Assembly (NCBI GenBank): GCA_030599435.1
Contig: JAUVNZ010000103.1
Location: forward strand, 1-6,086
Direction: 5' to 3'
DNA from: Gammaproteobacteria bacterium
Lineage (GTDB): Bacteria; Pseudomonadota; Gammaproteobacteria; SZUA-152
DNA: 6,086 bases
Part shown: positions 1 to 6,086 of the stretch, piece by piece
Numbering within the stretch: position 1 is the first letter of the stretch
Layout: every line of letters begins with the position of its first letter
Notes under the pieces: generated by a model
What the model saw: the letters and a program-made list of their open reading frames with translations, nothing else
Told to the model about the DNA's origin: nothing
Databases searched by the model: none
Position numbers and translations under genes: made by a program

Positions 1-533
1 ATATGTTCGCGCCAGTCGTGACCAGTTCGCGTCGCCGTACCGTGTGGCTAGGCATTAACCTAATTACCGCGTTACGGGCTTCGTGGGTTATTGGTCAGTT
101 TGACGCGACTATTGAGAAACTGGTGGCTCTGGCTGTGCTTATGCCCATTGTCGCCAGCATGGGTGGCATTGCCGGCAATCAGACGCTGACGCTGATGATT
201 CGTGGTATTGCTCTGGGGCAGGTGAGCAAAACCAATGCTCGTAAACTGTTAAATAAAGAACTATTGGTCGGAATTCTCAATGGCACTATTTGGGCATTGG
301 TTGTCGCGGGTGTGGTGATATTCTGGTTTAACGATTACCAACTGGGCGGCATCATTGCCGCAGCCATGCTGATAAATCTTATTGTTGCTGCACTGGCCGG
401 TGCCACTATTCCGCTAGTATTAAAACGACTGGGTATAGATCCCGCGCTTGCCGGTGGTGTGGTGCTTACCACGGTTACCGATGTTATCGGTTTTCTCGCT
501 TTCCTTGGGTTAGCTGCACTGGTACTTGCCTAG
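1..533 (+). CDS. mgtE: MgtE-type magnesium transporter, C-terminal part (5' end outside window)
   Basis: This is the 3' part of a gene for an inner-membrane Mg2+ channel of the MgtE family. The reading frame is open from the first bases, and the Met codon at position 3 is internal, not a start. The 176 visible residues cover most of the membrane domain. The family signature is seen at about residues 48-72, with PIVASMGG, the AGNQ turn and [13 protein letters not shown]; the related Thermus protein has GGNTGNQSATL here. A second family motif follows near residues 146-162 (DPALAGG, then TTVTD). Asp160 aligns with the pore Asp (D432) that coordinates Mg2+ in the Thermus protein. Hydrophobic segments lie at roughly 15-31, 39-56, 87-110, 115-140 and 151-176. 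The N-domain and CBS domains that sense cytosolic Mg2+ would lie upstream, outside the window. The C-terminus is complete and ends at TAG 531-533. The Nudix gene follows after 19 bases, so the two are probably on one transcript. Confidence 0.93.
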   Translation, partial: MFAPVVTSSRRRTVWLGINLITALRASWVIGQFDATIEKLVALAVLMPIVASMGGIAGNQTLTLMIRGIALGQVSKTNARKLLNKELLVGILNGTIWALVVAGVVIFWFNDYQLGGIIAAAMLINLIVAALAGATIPLVLKRLGIDPALAGGVVLTTVTDVIGFLAFLGLAALVLA

Positions 534-552
534 CTGCAAACAAATACCGCAC

Positions 553-987
553 ATGCTACAACCTGAAACGCCAAAACTCACCGTCGACATCATCATCGAG
601 TTAGTTGATCAACCCGATAAACCCATACTGTTAATTGAGCGAAAAAATCCACCTTTTGGCTGGGCGTTACCCGGTGGGTTTGTGGATGTGGGTGAAACAT
701 TAGAACAGGCAGCTGTGCGTGAAGCAGCAGAAGAAATTTCTCTTCCTGTAAAACTCAAAACATTGTTAGGTTGTTATTCAAATCCACAACGTGATGCACG
801 AATGCACACAGTGAGTGCTGTTTACATTGCCGAAGCAACCGGTACGCCAATAGCTGCAGACGATGCCGCTAATGTAAAAAGTTTTTCACTTAATGATTTG
901 CCTGAAATACTGGCGTTTGATCACGGGTTAATATTGGAAGATTATTTGGCGTATCTCAAAGATGGCAGGTTGGCACCATTGCGATAA
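553..987 (+). CDS. Nudix hydrolase family protein
   Basis: The product is a 144-residue cytoplasmic hydrolase that should cleave a nucleoside diphosphate linked to another moiety; ADP-ribose- or nucleotide-sugar-like substrates are possible, but the sequence does not fix the substrate. The Nudix box is clear: Gly42, five residues, Glu48, seven residues, then REAAEE (56-61). These residues bind the catalytic divalent metal. The usual Gly two residues after the EE pair is Ser63, a tolerated variation. The segment before the box ([12 protein letters not shown], 37-48) and the late AFDH (121-124) are typical of small bacterial Nudix proteins. I chose ATG 553 because the family begins just before the first beta strand (LTVDIIIEL). 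A TTG at 526 would add nine residues and overlap the mgtE stop. No good Shine-Dalgarno is seen before 553, which fits translation coupled to mgtE 19 bases upstream. The fold is certain; the precise role is not. Confidence 0.9.
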   Translation: MLQPETPKLTVDIIIELVDQPDKPILLIERKNPPFGWALPGGFVDVGETLEQAAVREAAEEISLPVKLKTLLGCYSNPQRDARMHTVSAVYIAEATGTPIAADDAANVKSFSLNDLPEILAFDHGLILEDYLAYLKDGRLAPLR

Positions 988-1000
988 ACCATAAAAATAC

Positions 1001-1032
1001 GAATGACTGCTATCAGCTGATAGCGGACCTTC
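1001..1032. repeat. Palindromic intergenic repeat, copy 1
   Basis: This 32-bp imperfect palindrome starts 14 bases after the Nudix stop. The core CTATCAGCTGATAG (1010-1023) is a perfect 14-bp palindrome. The outer arms are GAATGACTGC on the left and GCGGACCTTC on the right, paired except for two mismatches (1004/1029, 1006/1027) and one G-T pair. Reverse-complemented, it matches the palindrome at 5923-5954 at 24 of 32 positions, with the arms best conserved, so the two belong to one repeat family. No run of T follows on the + strand, so it is not a classic intrinsic terminator in that direction. An A-rich stretch on its left (ATAAAAATAC) would read as a T-rich tail on the minus strand. A role in transcript 3' ends or as a REP-like element is inference. 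Confidence 0.7.
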
Positions 1033-1087
1033 AATGGTGATATTCATAGGCCAAGTAGATGAAATGAAATGCCGTTCCATCTCAATA

Positions 1088-1117
1088 GTTGACAAGCAGG
1101 GCTGAACAACCAAAAAT
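1088..1117 (+). promoter_or_regulatory. Candidate promoter and operator dyad before the metal-efflux module
   Basis: A consensus-like TTGACA (1089-1094) lies 17 bases before AAAAAT (1112-1117), a 4-of-6 match to a -10 box. An alternative -10, AATACT at 1115-1120, gives a 20-base spacer of the long kind used by MerR-type regulators. The -35 box is embedded in a spaced dyad of form GTTG-N3-AGC-N3-GCT-N3-CAAC (1088-1110), in which all seven defined base pairs are perfect. Its place directly before the efflux genes suggests a regulator-binding site. If this promoter is used, transcription would begin almost at the ATG at 1126, giving a near-leaderless message, which fits the lack of a Shine-Dalgarno there. 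No regulator gene is visible in the window. Confidence 0.33.
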
Positions 1118-1125
1118 ACTCACCA

Positions 1126-1446
1126 ATGCAACGGTTTCTCATACATTTTCTAGTGCTAACACTAATCGGAAGCGGATTAGTGTACGCGGCTGACAGTGAT
1201 GTTGGGGCCGATATTTCCCATACTCAGGGTGATACTGTGCTCGTGGCACAAACTGGTTCCACCCAGCATAATGATGAAGAACACCACGCGCATCACGGGT
1301 GCCACTTCTCTCTACATATGATTGGACTAATCTGCGAATCAATATCCTATATTATGCCCGTTGATCCCAGAAATTCTTATATGAGTTTAACTAAAACGTA
1401 TATCTCGCGTTTATCTGTACCACCAACTAAACCTCCTCGCAGCTAA
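1126..1446 (+). CDS. Small secreted His-rich protein, CzcI-like, of the metal-efflux operon
   Basis: The product is a 106-residue protein with a clear Sec signal peptide: a hydrophobic stretch at residues 4-19 and likely cleavage near VYA-A (21/22). The mature protein has a His cluster at H48, H53, H54, H56, H57, H60 and H64, with Cys59 inside it, plus Cys70. This is a plausible periplasmic metal-binding site. The tail is rich in Pro and ends PPTKPPRS, resembling the Y-x-S ... R-P-P ending common in small proteins that precede czcCBA-type genes (CzcI-like). It lies 78 bases before the adaptor gene, on the same strand. A role in binding or sensing the exported metal is inferred from position and composition; no enzymatic domain is seen. 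ATG 1126 is the only reasonable start, because an in-frame TGA lies at 1090-1092 and the signal peptide begins here. No ribosome binding site is evident, which is odd. The family assignment rests on general resemblance, not on alignment. Confidence 0.72.
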   Translation: MQRFLIHFLVLTLIGSGLVYAADSDVGADISHTQGDTVLVAQTGSTQHNDEEHHAHHGCHFSLHMIGLICESISYIMPVDPRNSYMSLTKTYISRLSVPPTKPPRS

Positions 1447-1524
1447 AACAAGTCGATTTTTAACGCGTTTCACCTAACGTTTGCGGTGTTGCGCATGTAA
1501 TACAGTTCTGCGTGGAAGATTCTT

Positions 1525-2706
1525 ATGAAATACCTAATCAAATATGTCGTACTTATAATTCTTTTATCCACCGTTCCTGCTTGGGCTGTGGATGAGCACA
1601 GTGAAAAGAACGCTAAGCAACACAGTGACGAGCATGGAAAGAAAAAAGATACTCATAGCGATGAAAATGGCGATAACCATGAGGGTGAAGAAAGTAGTGT
1701 TGAACTAACTACTGCGCAATTACAGGCAGCTGGAATCGTTATCAGCGAATTACAGCCATCAGAAATCAATAACGAAATACGTGCTCCAGGTGAAGTAGTG
1801 TTCAATAGCTATCGATCCAAAAAAATCACGCCACGCATCAGCGCACAAGTTGTACAACGGCATGCTCGTCTAGGGGAATATGTAAAACAAGGGCAATCAT
1901 TGGTTACCTTGTCCAGTGTAGAAATGGCAGATGCCCAAAGTGAGTTACTGATTACAGATCGAGAATGGCGGCGGCTTAAAAAATTGAAACGTAGGGTGGT
2001 TTCAGAAAAAGCTTATTTGGCGGCACAAATTGCCTACCAGCAAGCAACTGCCCGCGCGCTTGCTTTTGGAATGAATAAAACGCAGATAAAAACTTTTTTA
2101 AAGCAAGATGATGCTAGCAAGGCAGCGGGGAATTTTGAGCTGTATGCCACGCAGGATGGCACGGTCACACGTGATGATTTCACCACAGGTGAAATCATCG
2201 AGCCAGGACGTGTGTTGTTTGATATCCGTGACGAGACATCTCTTTGGGTAGAAGCACGACTCACCCCAAGAGATGCTCATCAGATTAGTGAATCTGCACT
2301 AGCAACGATTCACCTTGGAAATACGGTATTAAATGGACGAGTCACACAAATTCATCATACGTTGGATGAAAGCACACGCACTCTTGCTGTTCGAATTGAG
2401 GTGGCAAACACAGAAGACCAACTACACCCAGGCCTTTTTGTTAATGCTCGCATCAAAGCTGATAGCGCCCATACTGCATTGAGCGTTCCCGCTAACGCTG
2501 TACTGCGCAGCCCGGATGGTGATTGGCAGATCTTTATAGAAGAAAAACCCGGCCATTTCAAAGCAAAAGAAGTTAATGTGTTAAACACGGTAGGCGATCG
2601 AACCATCATTGATGGTATCAAACCTGGCACGCGAGTGGTGACTCAGGGTGCTTTCTTTATTCAGTCGGAATTTGCAAAAAGCGGCTTCGATATACATAAC
2701 CATTAA
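1525..2706 (+). CDS. czcB: Periplasmic adaptor (membrane fusion protein) of heavy-metal RND efflux, CzcB/CusB family
   Basis: The protein is 393 residues long and bridges the RND pump in the inner membrane to an outer-membrane channel. A signal peptide spans residues 1-21 (ending PAWA). Next comes a charged, His-rich linker (23-57) with His at 25, 33, 37, 44 and 52 and many Asp/Glu. The MFP core follows. The first half of the lipoyl-like domain lies at about 97-130 (ITPRISAQVV, then GEYVKQGQSLVTL). A helical hairpin spans about 131-195. The second lipoyl half lies at 204-235 (LYATQDGTV, GEIIEPGRVLFDI). The beta-barrel is at about 238-312 and the membrane-proximal domain at 315-385 (LSVPANAVL, then GIKPGTRVVTQGAFF). 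The end is FDIHNH. Apart from the start, Met occurs only at 134 and 183, so the N-terminal Met ligands of CusB are absent, which argues against Cu(I)/Ag(I). GGAAG at 1514-1518, six bases before ATG 1525, supports the start. The pump gene follows after 12 bases. Confidence 0.93.
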   Translation: MKYLIKYVVLIILLSTVPAWAVDEHSEKNAKQHSDEHGKKKDTHSDENGDNHEGEESSVELTTAQLQAAGIVISELQPSEINNEIRAPGEVVFNSYRSKKITPRISAQVVQRHARLGEYVKQGQSLVTLSSVEMADAQSELLITDREWRRLKKLKRRVVSEKAYLAAQIAYQQATARALAFGMNKTQIKTFLKQDDASKAAGNFELYATQDGTVTRDDFTTGEIIEPGRVLFDIRDETSLWVEARLTPRDAHQISESALATIHLGNTVLNGRVTQIHHTLDESTRTLAVRIEVANTEDQLHPGLFVNARIKADSAHTALSVPANAVLRSPDGDWQIFIEEKPGHFKAKEVNVLNTVGDRTIIDGIKPGTRVVTQGAFFIQSEFAKSGFDIHNH

Positions 2707-2718
2707 TGGAAGGTCGAT

Positions 2719-5700
2719 ATGTTAAATAAAATAATCGACCTTGGAGTCGAAAATCGTTTGTTGGTGGTATTGGTACTGCTAGCTTCAATCGTTGGTGGCA
2801 TTCTTATTTTACCCAACCTGAATCTTGATGCTTTTCCTGACGTAACTAATGTACAGGTTCAAATCAACACCGAAGCGCGTGGTTTGGCATCGGAAGAAGT
2901 TGAACAGCTCATTACTTTCCCTATCGAGGCGGTAATGTACGCCTTGCCGGATGTGGAAGAAGTGCGCTCTATTTCCAAAACTGGATTGTCTGTGATCACT
3001 GTGGTGTTCAAGGAAGGCACCGATATCTTTTTTGCACGGCAGCTAGTGTTCGAGCGTCTGCAAGCCGCCAGGGAACAAATACCAAAAGGCATTGGTACAC
3101 CCGGCATTGGACCTAACACTTCCGGTTTAGGTCAGGTTTACCAATACATCCTGCGTGCAGATGATCCAGACAAATTTGATGCTATCACTTTGCGAAGTCT
3201 CAACGACTGGGTGGTAAAACTGTTACTGATGCCAGTGGGTGGTGTCACCGAAGTTCTCTCTTTCGGTGGTGATGTTCGTCAGTATCAAGTTCAGCTCAAC
3301 CCACAACGTTTACTGGCTTTTAACCTCAACAGCGACGATGTAGCCGAGGCCATCGAAGCCAACAACCGAAATGCCGGGGGGTGGTATCTGGATCGGGGTT
3401 CAGAACAGTTAGTAATTCGTGGCGTGGGTTGGCTCCGCAGTGGTGAAGATGGCTTACACGACATTGGTAATGTTCCACTGAAAAATGAAGATGGCGTGCC
3501 TGTGCGAGTGCGTGATGTAGCTGAGGTGACCTTCGGCGCGGAGATTCGCCAGGGGGCGGTAACCATGACCCGCCGCGATGCAAACGGTAACCCAGAACCA
3601 CTGGGCGAGGTAGTGGCTGGTATCGTGCTCAAGCGCATGGGTGCCAATACTAAGGCGGCCATCGATGGTATTAAATCAAAGCTACCCGCTATCCAGACGG
3701 CACTACCTAAAGGGGTAACCTTGGAGCCTTTTTACGATCAATCCGATCTGGTAGATCAGGCGGTGACTACGGTAACCAAGGCTTTGCTTGAAGCCTTTGT
3801 GCTCATCGTCATCATACTTATGTTATTCCTGCTTAATGTACGTGCCACCATTCTGGTGCTTATTTCGGTACCCATTTCCATTGGTTTTGCATTAATGGCG
3901 ATGGCCTATTGGGGTGTATCTGCCAACCTGATGTCGCTGGGAGGGTTAGCTATCGCTATAGGCATGATGGTTGATGGTTCCGTCGTCATGATGGAACATG
4001 TGTTCAGCCATTTAACCCGACCCGATGCTCAGCATCATCGACATGCCCAACAGGTATTAGCGCCTGGCGACAAACACCCCTACGATGCTGGTAGTGACGA
4101 TCACGGTATTGCCTTACGTATTCAAGAGGCTGCGCGCGAAGTGGGTCGACCAGTGTTCTTTGCGGTGATGATTATCATCATCGTATTCGCGCCTTTATTT
4201 AGTCTCGAGGGCGTAGAAGGAAAGTTGTTCCAGCCCATGGCCATTTCGATTGTGTTAGCAATGATTGCTTCATTGTTTGTTGCTTTAATGGTCGTACCTG
4301 CTTTGGCAACTTATCTATTTCGTCGTGGTGTAGCGCACAAAGATAGCCCCATTATGCGGCCACTTGATTCTCTCTACCGAAATTTGCTAAGCAATGCGCT
4401 AAAGCGACGCGTTCGAATAGTGGGAATTGCTGGATTGTTATTCGCGGGTTCACTAGCATTGGTGCCTTTGCTTGGTACTGAGTTTGTACCAGAGTTAGAA
4501 GAAGGCACGCTGAATATTCGCATCACCCTAGCACCTACTTCCAGTTTAAATACCTCGCTTGAGGTTGCAAAAAAGTTGGAAGCGCAGCTAATGACTTTCC
4601 CTGAAGTATTGTACGTTTCCAGTCGAGTAGGACGCGCTGAAATCGGTGGTGACCCGGAGCCCGTTTCAAATGTAGAAATATTTGTTGGCATCAAGCCAGT
4701 AGCTGAGTGGACGTCTGCTCCTGACCGCAAGGCTTTACAGGTTCTGATGGAACAAAAGATGTCTGTACATCCAGGCCTGCTATTTTCTTTTTCGCAACCC
4801 ATTGCTACCCGTGTGGATGAATTATTATCTGGCGTAAAAGCGCAGCTGGCCATTAAGCTATTTGGCGCAGATCTTAACGTGCTGGCTAGAACGGGTAAAC
4901 AAATTGAAACACTGGTACGAAAAGTGGAAGGCACCCGCGGCGTAGAAATGGAGCAGATAGCTGGTGAATCACAGTTAACTGTGCGACCTAATCGGGATGT
5001 GCTCGCACGTTATGGCATCTCGGTCGCACAAGTGATGGATCTAGTATCCGATGCAATTGGTGGTCGTGAAGCGGGACAAGTGATTCGTGGCAACGAACGT
5101 TATGATATTTACGTACGCCTGGGCAAGATACATCGTAACAGTGTAGAAGCTATTCAAAGCTTGATTCTGCAAGCACCCAGCGGTGCTTGGGTAAAACTGG
5201 GCGATGTGGCACAAGTTGCAATCGAATCCGGCCCACCGCAAATTCGCCGAGATGATGTGCAGCGCCGCGTGGTCATACAGGCTAATGTCGAAGGACGCGA
5301 TATGGGGGGTCTAGTTGCTGAATTACGTGAACGCATTGATACAGAAATTAACATGCCCACTGGCTACACTGTAGTATTCGGCGGGCAGTTCGAAAACCAA
5401 CAACGAGCACAAGCACGACTTATGGTCGTGGTGCCGCTGTCACTGGGGTTAATATTCCTTTTACTATATTTTGCTTTCAATTCCGTTGGTCAGGCTATGC
5501 TCATCATGATTAATGTGCCACTGGCATTAATCGGTGGCATTGCAGCACTTTTTATTTCAGGCCAGTACTTGTCGGTGCCCGGCTCTATTGGATTTATAGC
5601 TTTATTCGGAGTAGCAGTTTTGAACGGCGTCGTAATGGTTAATGCTATCAATCAGCGTCTTCTTGGAGGCAGCAATGTACATGAAGCTGTATTTGAGGGT

Positions 5701-5907
5701 GCGCTTTCACGCTTGCGGCCGGTGTTGATGACAGCATCTATCGCCGCACTAGGATTGATTCCGATGTTGCTATCTAGTGGTGTTGGTTCTGAGGTGCAAC
5801 GACCCCTTGCCACAGTGGTTGTTGGAGGCTTGATATCATCTACATTACTGACTTTGTTTGTGTTACCAGTTTTGTATGGTATTTTTTCCCGCGAAGGGTA
5901 TGAGTGA
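2719..5907 (+). CDS. czcA: Heavy-metal efflux RND pump, CzcA/CusA family
   Basis: This 1062-residue inner-membrane proton/metal antiporter has full family length. TM1 is at about 14-31, followed by DAFPDVTNVQVQI (37-49) and the first large periplasmic domain. TM2-TM6 fall between about 355 and 534, TM7 is at 566-584, the second periplasmic domain runs to about 900, and TM8-TM12 span 902-1056. The TM4 proton-relay region reads AIAIGMMVDGSVVMMEH (411-427), with Asp419 and Glu426. Its layout resembles CusA (AIAIG-x-MVD), but Gly-Ser follows the Asp and the usual EN is EH. The second periplasmic domain has IGGDPEP (642-648) and EEGTLNI (594-600). Met ligands equivalent to CusA M573 and M672 are not seen at these places, so a divalent ion is more likely. 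The cytoplasmic loop 428-476 is rich in His and longer than in CusA. GGAAGG (2708-2713), five bases before ATG 2719, supports the start. No outer-membrane partner gene is adjacent. Family is certain; substrate is not. Confidence 0.96.
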   Translation: MLNKIIDLGVENRLLVVLVLLASIVGGILILPNLNLDAFPDVTNVQVQINTEARGLASEEVEQLITFPIEAVMYALPDVEEVRSISKTGLSVITVVFKEGTDIFFARQLVFERLQAAREQIPKGIGTPGIGPNTSGLGQVYQYILRADDPDKFDAITLRSLNDWVVKLLLMPVGGVTEVLSFGGDVRQYQVQLNPQRLLAFNLNSDDVAEAIEANNRNAGGWYLDRGSEQLVIRGVGWLRSGEDGLHDIGNVPLKNEDGVPVRVRDVAEVTFGAEIRQGAVTMTRRDANGNPEPLGEVVAGIVLKRMGANTKAAIDGIKSKLPAIQTALPKGVTLEPFYDQSDLVDQAVTTVTKALLEAFVLIVIILMLFLLNVRATILVLISVPISIGFALMAMAYWGVSANLMSLGGLAIAIGMMVDGSVVMMEHVFSHLTRPDAQHHRHAQQVLAPGDKHPYDAGSDDHGIALRIQEAAREVGRPVFFAVMIIIIVFAPLFSLEGVEGKLFQPMAISIVLAMIASLFVALMVVPALATYLFRRGVAHKDSPIMRPLDSLYRNLLSNALKRRVRIVGIAGLLFAGSLALVPLLGTEFVPELEEGTLNIRITLAPTSSLNTSLEVAKKLEAQLMTFPEVLYVSSRVGRAEIGGDPEPVSNVEIFVGIKPVAEWTSAPDRKALQVLMEQKMSVHPGLLFSFSQPIATRVDELLSGVKAQLAIKLFGADLNVLARTGKQIETLVRKVEGTRGVEMEQIAGESQLTVRPNRDVLARYGISVAQVMDLVSDAIGGREAGQVIRGNERYDIYVRLGKIHRNSVEAIQSLILQAPSGAWVKLGDVAQVAIESGPPQIRRDDVQRRVVIQANVEGRDMGGLVAELRERIDTEINMPTGYTVVFGGQFENQQRAQARLMVVVPLSLGLIFLLLYFAFNSVGQAMLIMINVPLALIGGIAALFISGQYLSVPGSIGFIALFGVAVLNGVVMVNAINQRLLGGSNVHEAVFEGALSRLRPVLMTASIAALGLIPMLLSSGVGSEVQRPLATVVVGGLISSTLLTLFVLPVLYGIFSREGYE

Positions 5908-5920
5908 CTTTCCAAATCGA

Positions 5921-5956
5921 CTGAACGTCCGCTTTTGGCCAACAGCAGTCGTTCAG
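5921..5956. repeat. Palindromic intergenic repeat, copy 2
   Basis: This 36-bp imperfect palindrome starts 14 bases after the pump-gene stop and is centred on GGCC (5937-5940). Fifteen of 18 base pairs form; the mismatches are 5928/5949, 5930/5947 and 5934/5943. The outermost seven bases, CTGAACG and CGTTCAG, pair perfectly. The inner 32 bp (5923-5954) match the reverse complement of 1001-1032 at 24 of 32 positions. Each copy has one GTCCGC-type arm and one GACTGC-type arm, so orientation can be told, and the two copies are inverted relative to each other. The transcript could fold into a long stem-loop, but no T run follows, so factor-independent termination is not supported. Possible roles are mRNA 3'-end protection or a dispersed REP-like element. 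Confidence 0.72.
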
Positions 5957-5968
5957 TATTACCGATGT

Positions 5969-6002
5969 GAATGACCGCAATCGCTGGCGATTTCAACCGG
6001 TC
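5969..6002. repeat. Possible degenerate third copy of the palindromic repeat
   Basis: GAATGACCGC (5969-5978) matches the left arm of the copy at 1001 (GAATGACTGC) at nine of ten bases. It is followed by a 14-base centre made of AATCGC, TG and GCGATT (5979-5992), which is a perfect dyad around TG. The expected right arm (5993-6002) keeps only four of ten matching bases. The overall length, 34 bp, fits the family, so this may be a decayed copy placed 12 bases after copy 2. It could also be a chance arm match. A separate small hairpin, ACACTT-N6-AAGTGT at 6009-6026, lies just downstream; its meaning is unknown. Confidence 0.35.
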
Positions 6003-6054
6003 GACGCAACACTTAGTCGAAAGTGTCATTGCCTAACGAAAATAGTTTTGAATC

Positions 6055-6060
6055 AAGGAG
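6055..6060 (+). promoter_or_regulatory. Strong ribosome binding site of the next gene
   Basis: AAGGAG is a full match to the Shine-Dalgarno core. It abuts an ATG at 6061 with no spacer, but lies nine bases before an in-frame GTG at 6070. The normal spacing therefore favours the GTG as the true start. It is the strongest ribosome binding site in the window. Confidence 0.5.
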
Positions 6061-6069
6061 ATGGCCAAA

Positions 6070-6086
6070 GTGTCAAAAGATGCTGA
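6070..6086 (+). CDS. Start of an unidentified gene, cut by the window end
   Basis: Only five complete codons are visible from GTG 6070 (M-S-K-D-A), or eight from the in-frame ATG at 6061 (MAKVSKDA). The call rests on the AAGGAG at 6055-6060 and on the open frame to the window end. The visible N-terminus is polar and has no sign of a signal peptide, so it does not look like the start of an outer-membrane factor such as CzcC. With so few residues no family can be named. It lies about 160 bases after the pump gene, beyond the palindromic repeats, so it may be a separate transcription unit. Confidence 0.4.

Noticed and set aside
928..1113. Minus-strand 61-codon frame covering the spacer after the Nudix gene
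   Set aside because: It overlaps the end of the Nudix gene and the palindrome, has no recognisable domain and no convincing start signal.
1472..1478. ACCTAAC at 1472-1478 and GCCTAAC at 6031-6037, which match the RYYYAAC core of integron attC sites
   Set aside because: No matching GTTRRRY partner or L-box arrangement is seen at a suitable distance, so these are chance heptamers.
1481..1501. TGTAAT (1496-1501) as a -10 box for a separate adaptor-gene promoter
   Set aside because: No acceptable -35 box lies 16-19 bases upstream; the nearest TTGCGG (1481-1486) is only nine bases away.
4374..4934. Minus-strand 186-codon frame inside the pump gene
   Set aside because: It lies fully within the well-conserved RND reading frame and its Ser/Thr/Arg-rich translation is typical of an antisense shadow.
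5921..5970. Intrinsic transcription terminator after the pump gene
   Set aside because: The stem-loop is long and followed by AGTATTACCG rather than a T run, so it is better described as a palindromic repeat.
5652..6029. Minus-strand open frame of 125 codons across the pump 3' end and the following spacer
   Set aside because: Most of it is antisense to the conserved TM11-TM12 region of the pump, and the rest reads through the palindromic repeat. The product shows no recognisable domain.

Overview
The window looks like a stretch of a gammaproteobacterial chromosome with middling base composition. The protein sequences resemble those of marine or environmental Gammaproteobacteria, but this is an impression from the proteins and not a placement. 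All recognisable genes are on the + strand.

Layout: (1) 1-533 is the 3' end of an MgtE-type Mg2+ channel/transporter gene cut by the window edge. (2) 553-987 is a small Nudix hydrolase gene, 19 bases after the mgtE stop and probably co-transcribed with it. (3) 988-1125 is an intergenic stretch holding a 32-bp palindromic repeat just after the Nudix stop and, just before the next gene, a dyad overlapping a TTGACA box. (4) 1126-5907 is a heavy-metal efflux module: a small secreted His-rich protein resembling CzcI-like proteins, a periplasmic adaptor (CzcB/CusB family) and a 1062-residue RND pump (CzcA/CusA family). (5) 5908-6060 is a second intergenic stretch. It holds another copy of the palindromic repeat in opposite orientation, a possible degenerate third copy and a small hairpin. 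(6) From 6061/6070 a further gene appears to begin behind a perfect AAGGAG ribosome binding site and runs off the window.

How the genes work together: the RND pump takes metal ions from the periplasm or cytoplasmic face using the proton gradient, and the adaptor links it to an outer-membrane channel. The His-rich small protein probably binds or senses metal in the periplasm. No outer-membrane factor (CzcC/CusC) is encoded between the small gene and the adaptor gene, where it often sits, so the pump must use a channel encoded elsewhere or downstream of the window. The adaptor and pump lack the methionine metal ligands known from CusB and CusA. They carry histidine- and acid-rich segments instead, so divalent ions such as Zn, Cd, Co or Ni are more likely than Cu(I)/Ag(I).

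The most unusual non-coding observation is the palindromic repeat pair. Two 32-bp elements, 24 of 32 identical when one is reverse-complemented, lie 14-16 bases after two different stop codons and bracket the metal-efflux module in inverted orientation.
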